From contig CAYFMH010000067.1 in NCBI GenBank assembly GCA_964344165.1, positions 1-9,253 on the forward strand: a DNA stretch of 9,253 nucleotides, given 5' to 3'. The number at the start of each line of letters is the position of its first letter. The first letter of the stretch is position 1. Below the pieces are notes generated by a model. The model saw nothing but the letters and a program-made list of their open reading frames with translations. It was not told the DNA's origin and ran no database searches. This stretch comes from CAYFMH01 sp964344165. Its GTDB lineage: Bacteria > Patescibacteriota > Gracilibacteria > UBA4473. The position numbers were made by a program, and so were the translations under genes. Below, piece by piece: positions 5,964-9,253 of the stretch.

Positions 5964-8109
5964 TATCTGGCTTCGCGGAATAAAAGGCATCTACACCTGG
6001 CACACGACGGAAAATATGAAAGCAGGCATACGAGTGGTCGTCTCTTTTCGCGGACGAAAAAAAGTTGGGCTGGTGCTAAACATTGATGAGGAACCGCCGC
6101 CCTTTGAGACTCAAGAAATTATCGAAATCTGGGATAAAAAATTTTTGCCCCCAAAATATATTGAAATCGCCAAACAGGTATCTCAAGAAAACTTCTGCGC
6201 GATAGAAAAAGTCCTCTCGCTCATGGTCCCTGAAGCATTTTTGCAGAAACAAAATCCAGAAAAACGAGAAATTTTTTATTCTTTAACTCACCCGGGAAGG
6301 CGCGGTCACGTGACCGCGCCTTCGGAACAAATTTCAAATATACGTGGCAAAAAACAAAAACTCGCTCTCCAGATCCTGACTGAAAAAAAAGAAATTTCCG
6401 AAGCCGAACTTCGCAAGCACATCTCTCTAGTCACCCTGCGGACGCTCCTGGATAAAAAAATTATCACCCAAAAAATCGGTCGCCTTATCGATCCTTTTGC
6501 CAAAACGAGAAAATCCCGCCCGCACTTCGACTTCACCCCGGATCAAAAAAAAGCCTTCGATCAAATCAAAAAATCAAAAACCCCAACCCTGCTCTTCGGC
6601 GTCACCGGGAGTGGAAAAACAGAAATCTATAAAAAACTCACCCTCGAGACACTCGAAAAACAAAAAACATCTCAAGTTCTTTTTCTTTTGCCGGAAATCG
6701 CGCTCACCCCACAACTCATCGCAGAATTCTATGGCCTCTTCGGCGACGTGGTTGCCGTCTGGCATTCGAAACTATCGGAAGGGGAAAAAATACAAGAATT
6801 TGCTCGAATTCAATCGGGAGAAGCAAGGATCCTGGTCGGTGCTCGATCCGCTGTCCTCGTCCCCATGAAAAACCCAAAATTAATCATCCTGGACGAAGAG
6901 CACGAATGGACCTACAAAAATGAATTCGCTCCGAGATTTTGGGCGCACGATGTAGCAGCAGAAATTGGGGATAAATTTGGAGCCAAGTTGCTCTTTGGTT
7001 CAGCCACTCCTCGATTGGAAAGCTGGCAACAATGCGTAGAAAAAACATGGAAGAGAGTCGATCTGCCCAAAAGAGTTTTTGATACCAAATTACCGGATAT
7101 TGAAATCGTGGACTTCAAAAATGAACTCAAAAAAGGGAATGACTCTCCAATTTCGGAAAAACTTCACGAACACCTGGGACAAATTCTTAGCAAAAAAAAA
7201 CAAGCCGTCTTTTTTCTCAACAAACGAGGTTTTTCTGGCTCTACCATGTGCCGATCTTGTGGACATACGTTTGAATGTCCGGATTGCAGCAGCAACATGA
7301 AGCTGCATCGAAAAATCGATAAATCCAAATTTCTCTGTCACATCTGTGGAAAAATAGAGTTTTTTCCAGGTCGATGCCCTGAGTGCGGAACCGAAAATTT
7401 TGAATTTCGAGGCTGGGGAACCCAACAGGTAGAAAAAATTCTAGAGGAACAATTTCCCGGGATCCGAGTTTTTCGGGCGGATGCTGACTCGATCACGGGG
7501 AAACATGATTTTGAGTCTCTGATGAACCGATTTCACGACTATGAAGCCGATGTTCTGCTGGGAACGCAAATGGTCGCAAAAGGACTCGATTTTGATCGAG
7601 TAGAGTTGGTGGGGATCATTTTGGCTGATGTAGGACTCTCACTCCCCGATTTTCGAACAGAAGAACGAGTGTTTGATCTCCTCATGCAGGTCTCTGGACG
7701 AGCCGGGAGGCGTAAAAATCAAGGAAAAATCATCGTCCAAACCTTCCATCCCAAAGAAGAAATTTTTCAATTTCTCCGAAAAAATGATGTCACTGGGTTT
7801 ATCGATACACAACTAGAAACACGAAAAACAGCTCAGATGCCCCCTTTTGGAGCAATGGCAAAAATTCTTTTTTCAGGAATAAATAAAGAACAAACATTTC
7901 AAAAAGCCAAAGATTTTTATGAAAAAATTAAAAAAGAATTTAAAAAAAATGTTCATTTTGCTCCAGCCTTTTTCCCAAAGATGCACGGAAAATATCATTT
8001 TCATATTTTTGTTCGAACACCGGATAAGCAACAACTAATTTCGTTACTAGAAAATTTAGAAATCCCACACGAAGCCAAAGTCGACATCGATCCAGTAAGT
8101 CTTTTGTAA
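5950..8109 (+). CDS. priA: Primosomal protein N', replication-restart helicase PriA
   Basis: A 719-residue 3'-to-5' superfamily 2 helicase that recognises stalled forks and reloads the replisome. Order of parts: 3'-end-binding domain (about 1-110, including 'AGIRVVVSFRGRKKVGLVL'), a linker carrying the palindrome-encoded segment (116-125), winged helix (about 135-180), Walker A 'GVTGSGKTE' (217-225, K223), DEEH box (315-318), 'FGSATPRLES', an eight-cysteine zinc module (C434, C437, C443, C446, C463, C466, C476, C479), 'GTQMVAKGLDFD', motif VI 'QVSGRAGR' (580-587) and a C-terminal domain. Every catalytic and zinc residue is present and the length is normal, so it should be active. The ATG at 5950 is chosen because homology starts there; the open frame upstream (from 5665) only shadows the transposase. 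It overlaps that gene by 14 bases, suggesting translational coupling, and has no Shine-Dalgarno site of its own. Confidence 0.97.
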   Translation: MNFCNIWLRGIKGIYTWHTTENMKAGIRVVVSFRGRKKVGLVLNIDEEPPPFETQEIIEIWDKKFLPPKYIEIAKQVSQENFCAIEKVLSLMVPEAFLQKQNPEKREIFYSLTHPGRRGHVTAPSEQISNIRGKKQKLALQILTEKKEISEAELRKHISLVTLRTLLDKKIITQKIGRLIDPFAKTRKSRPHFDFTPDQKKAFDQIKKSKTPTLLFGVTGSGKTEIYKKLTLETLEKQKTSQVLFLLPEIALTPQLIAEFYGLFGDVVAVWHSKLSEGEKIQEFARIQSGEARILVGARSAVLVPMKNPKLIILDEEHEWTYKNEFAPRFWAHDVAAEIGDKFGAKLLFGSATPRLESWQQCVEKTWKRVDLPKRVFDTKLPDIEIVDFKNELKKGNDSPISEKLHEHLGQILSKKKQAVFFLNKRGFSGSTMCRSCGHTFECPDCSSNMKLHRKIDKSKFLCHICGKIEFFPGRCPECGTENFEFRGWGTQQVEKILEEQFPGIRVFRADADSITGKHDFESLMNRFHDYEADVLLGTQMVAKGLDFDRVELVGIILADVGLSLPDFRTEERVFDLLMQVSGRAGRRKNQGKIIVQTFHPKEEIFQFLRKNDVTGFIDTQLETRKTAQMPPFGAMAKILFSGINKEQTFQKAKDFYEKIKKEFKKNVHFAPAFFPKMHGKYHFHIFVRTPDKQQLISLLENLEIPHEAKVDIDPVSLL
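6296..6323. repeat. Palindromic REP-like element, copy 2 (inside priA)
   Basis: Identical 28-bp palindrome to the copy at 5696, exactly 600 bases downstream. In the priA frame it is read as part of G-R-R-G-H-V-T-A-P-S (116-125), a different reading from the RAYT copy. It lies in the linker between the 3'-binding domain and the winged helix, where extra residues should be harmless. The surrounding priA sequence is AT-rich and Lys-rich, so the element stands out in composition. Confidence 0.85.
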
Positions 8110-8306
8110 TTTTTTTCTTTACAAACACATTTTTTACTCATAAAATTAATTTGGATAAAAATATTATTCAATGAAATTTTTTATAAAAAATTCTTTTGAC
8201 AAAAAAGTCCCCTCGTTTAACTTGCGGGCAATTTTTATTAAAAATTAATTAAATATAATTTGACAGAAAAACAAAGTTTTATTATAAAATCAGCACTACT
8301 TAAATC
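8110..8306. other. AT-rich spacer with two AT-only palindromes
   Basis: The space between priA and the 254-aa gene holds no gene. It contains an 18-base perfect AT palindrome (8175-8192, arms AATTTTTTA) and a second one (8230-8246, arms AATTTTTA around one T). A TTGACA at 8196-8201 has no good -10 partner; the second TTGACA (8260) belongs to the promoter listed separately. No GC-rich terminator for priA was found. Confidence 0.5.
8260..8288 (+). promoter_or_regulatory. Near-consensus promoter of the 254-aa gene
   Basis: Perfect TTGACA (8260-8265), a 17-base spacer and TATAAA (8283-8288, one mismatch). Start expected near 8295, leaving a leader of about 12 bases before the ATG at 8307 and no room for a normal ribosome-binding site. 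It is the strongest promoter seen in the window. Confidence 0.7.
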
Positions 8307-9071
8307 ATGAAATTTATTTATCGAACAGAACCAAACAAAAGAACTATTGATCACGCCAGGGGGAATCAAGAACATCCCGCATTGGCTGTTTTAGAAGAAA
8401 CTTCAATTGGAAATTTAGAATATTCAAAGACTTTTATTCAAGCTGTAGAAGACGACAATAAGCAAAGAATCGAAGAGTGTTTAGATCGACTCATTGCTGA
8501 CGATGGTTTAAAATATCCAGAAACAATTCAAGGACAAGATATCGATACTTTTTTGGACGAAAGCGGTGAAATTCCAGTAAAGCCAGTTTTCTTGGGGGAA
8601 AGTACAGAAGATCATGCTCATCATCATTTAACTCTTGCTACCACAGAATACTCTCTAGAAGAACTAAAAATGCAGTTAATAGAGCTCTTTAATTTGATTA
8701 CAAAAAAAGTAAAAGCTCTTGTGTGCAAATACAGAACCATCTCTGAAGAAGATTTTGAAGAAGTTTTAAAAAGGCACGAAGATTATATTTACCTTCTTGA
8801 ATCAGCCGAATGTATTGATGATGAAATTATTCGATTTGTGGAGTTACATTTTCCTGGATTTTTTAAAACAGAAAAGTTCCCATGCTGGTCACTTCGAGAT
8901 GCAATTCTTTGTACAAGAGAAAAACAGGAAAAAATAAAAGCTCTTCAAGGAACTCATGGAAAAAGTGTTCAAATTACGCTCACCGAAAATGGAATAAACA
9001 CCAGAAATAAACCAGTCACCTCAGCTGATGTCCCTGCGATAGAAGAGGAACCAGAAACAAAAGTCGCTTAA
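8307..9071 (+). CDS. Hypothetical acidic protein, 254 aa
   Basis: No family recognised. The protein has no signal peptide or transmembrane helix. It is rich in Glu and Asp, with mostly helical prediction: helices around 25-65, a longer helical block at 116-170 ('SLEELKMQLIELFNLITKK', then 'SEEDFEEVLKRHEDYIYLL') and a further one at 196-214. A His cluster 'DHAHHH' (102-107) could bind metal or be a loop. Cysteines are at 58, 140, 169, 193 and 202 and form no known motif. The last 30 residues are a low-complexity acidic tail. The ATG at 8307 follows a near-consensus promoter closely, so transcription looks strong and monocistronic. Similar acidic helical proteins of unknown role are common in Patescibacteria; function is unknown. 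Confidence 0.75.
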   Translation: MKFIYRTEPNKRTIDHARGNQEHPALAVLEETSIGNLEYSKTFIQAVEDDNKQRIEECLDRLIADDGLKYPETIQGQDIDTFLDESGEIPVKPVFLGESTEDHAHHHLTLATTEYSLEELKMQLIELFNLITKKVKALVCKYRTISEEDFEEVLKRHEDYIYLLESAECIDDEIIRFVELHFPGFFKTEKFPCWSLRDAILCTREKQEKIKALQGTHGKSVQITLTENGINTRNKPVTSADVPAIEEEPETKVA

Positions 9072-9079
9072 ACTTCTCA

Positions 9080-9250
9080 CTATTGATTAGCAGTTCTTAA
9101 TTCCTTTTCTTTAGCGAGAATCTGTTTTATTACTTCTTCTAATTTTGCAAATTCAGAACTCTCCTCATAATTTTTAATACCAAGTTGTTCAAAACCCCAT
9201 TTTATACTAAGCCGCTTTAATAATTTGGAATTTTTGCGAAATAAGAGATT
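9080..9250 (-). pseudogene. Orphan reading frame without a start codon
   Basis: A minus-strand frame of 56 sense codons ends with TAG at 9080-9082 and is bounded upstream by TAA at 9251-9253. Its translation looks protein-like (Lys/Glu-rich, amphipathic, e.g. 'EFAKLEEVIKQILAKEKEL') but contains no ATG, GTG or TTG, so it cannot start in this frame. It may be the tail of a gene that shifted frame just outside or at the window edge, or chance. The other two minus frames close earlier. Confidence 0.3.
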
Positions 9251-9253
9251 TTA

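Noticed and set aside
8196..8223. Second promoter from TTGACA at 8196
   Set aside because: The best -10 at normal spacing is TAACTT, only three matches; a much better promoter lies 64 bases downstream.
1..9253. Alternative genetic code with TGA as glycine (as in Gracilibacteria)
   Set aside because: No gene here ends in TGA, which raised the idea, but the 719-aa PriA and other long genes have no in-frame TGA at glycine positions, so TGA is not a common sense codon.

Overview
The window looks like a piece of a small, AT-rich bacterial genome, most likely a Candidatus Patescibacteria (CPR) member of the Peregrinibacteria/Gracilibacteria type. The reasons are the AT-rich spacers, an almost complete lack of usable Shine-Dalgarno sites, a patescibacterial-style REP-associated transposase, and several short proteins of no recognisable family. 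This placement is an inference. The standard code fits: PriA, TruB, HrcA and the 682-aa protein are all open without any internal TGA. All stops seen are TAA or TAG.

Region 1-2700 is a leftward gene group. It starts from a good promoter at about 2666-2693 and reads a membrane-anchored protein (degenerate PP2C-like domain, transmembrane helix, coiled coil, beta-propeller). A small thioredoxin-like [2Fe-2S] ferredoxin and a small membrane protein that runs off the left edge follow. Region 2760-3934 holds a short rightward hypothetical gene with its own promoter, converging on truB (tRNA pseudouridine-55 synthase). Next come a rightward cysteine-containing 160-aa hypothetical gene and, converging on it, a shortened hrcA.

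The most interesting part is 5333-8109. hrcA is transcribed leftward from a promoter that appears to give a leaderless mRNA and whose -35 box covers the start codon of the divergent gene. That gene is a REP-associated tyrosine transposase (RAYT, HUH/Y1 family). Its last 14 bases overlap the start of priA, the replication-restart helicase. A GC-rich, perfect 28-bp palindrome occurs twice, exactly 600 bases apart: once inside the RAYT coding sequence and once inside priA. The two genes read it in two different frames without damage, and the third frame is closed by TGA. It behaves like a protein-coding REP element, comparable in concept to Rickettsia palindromic elements but next to a candidate mobilising enzyme.

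Region 8110-9253 has a 197-base AT-only-hairpin spacer, a near-consensus promoter, a 254-aa acidic hypothetical protein and, on the minus strand at the right edge, an orphan reading frame with no start codon. No rRNA, tRNA, CRISPR array or riboswitch was seen.
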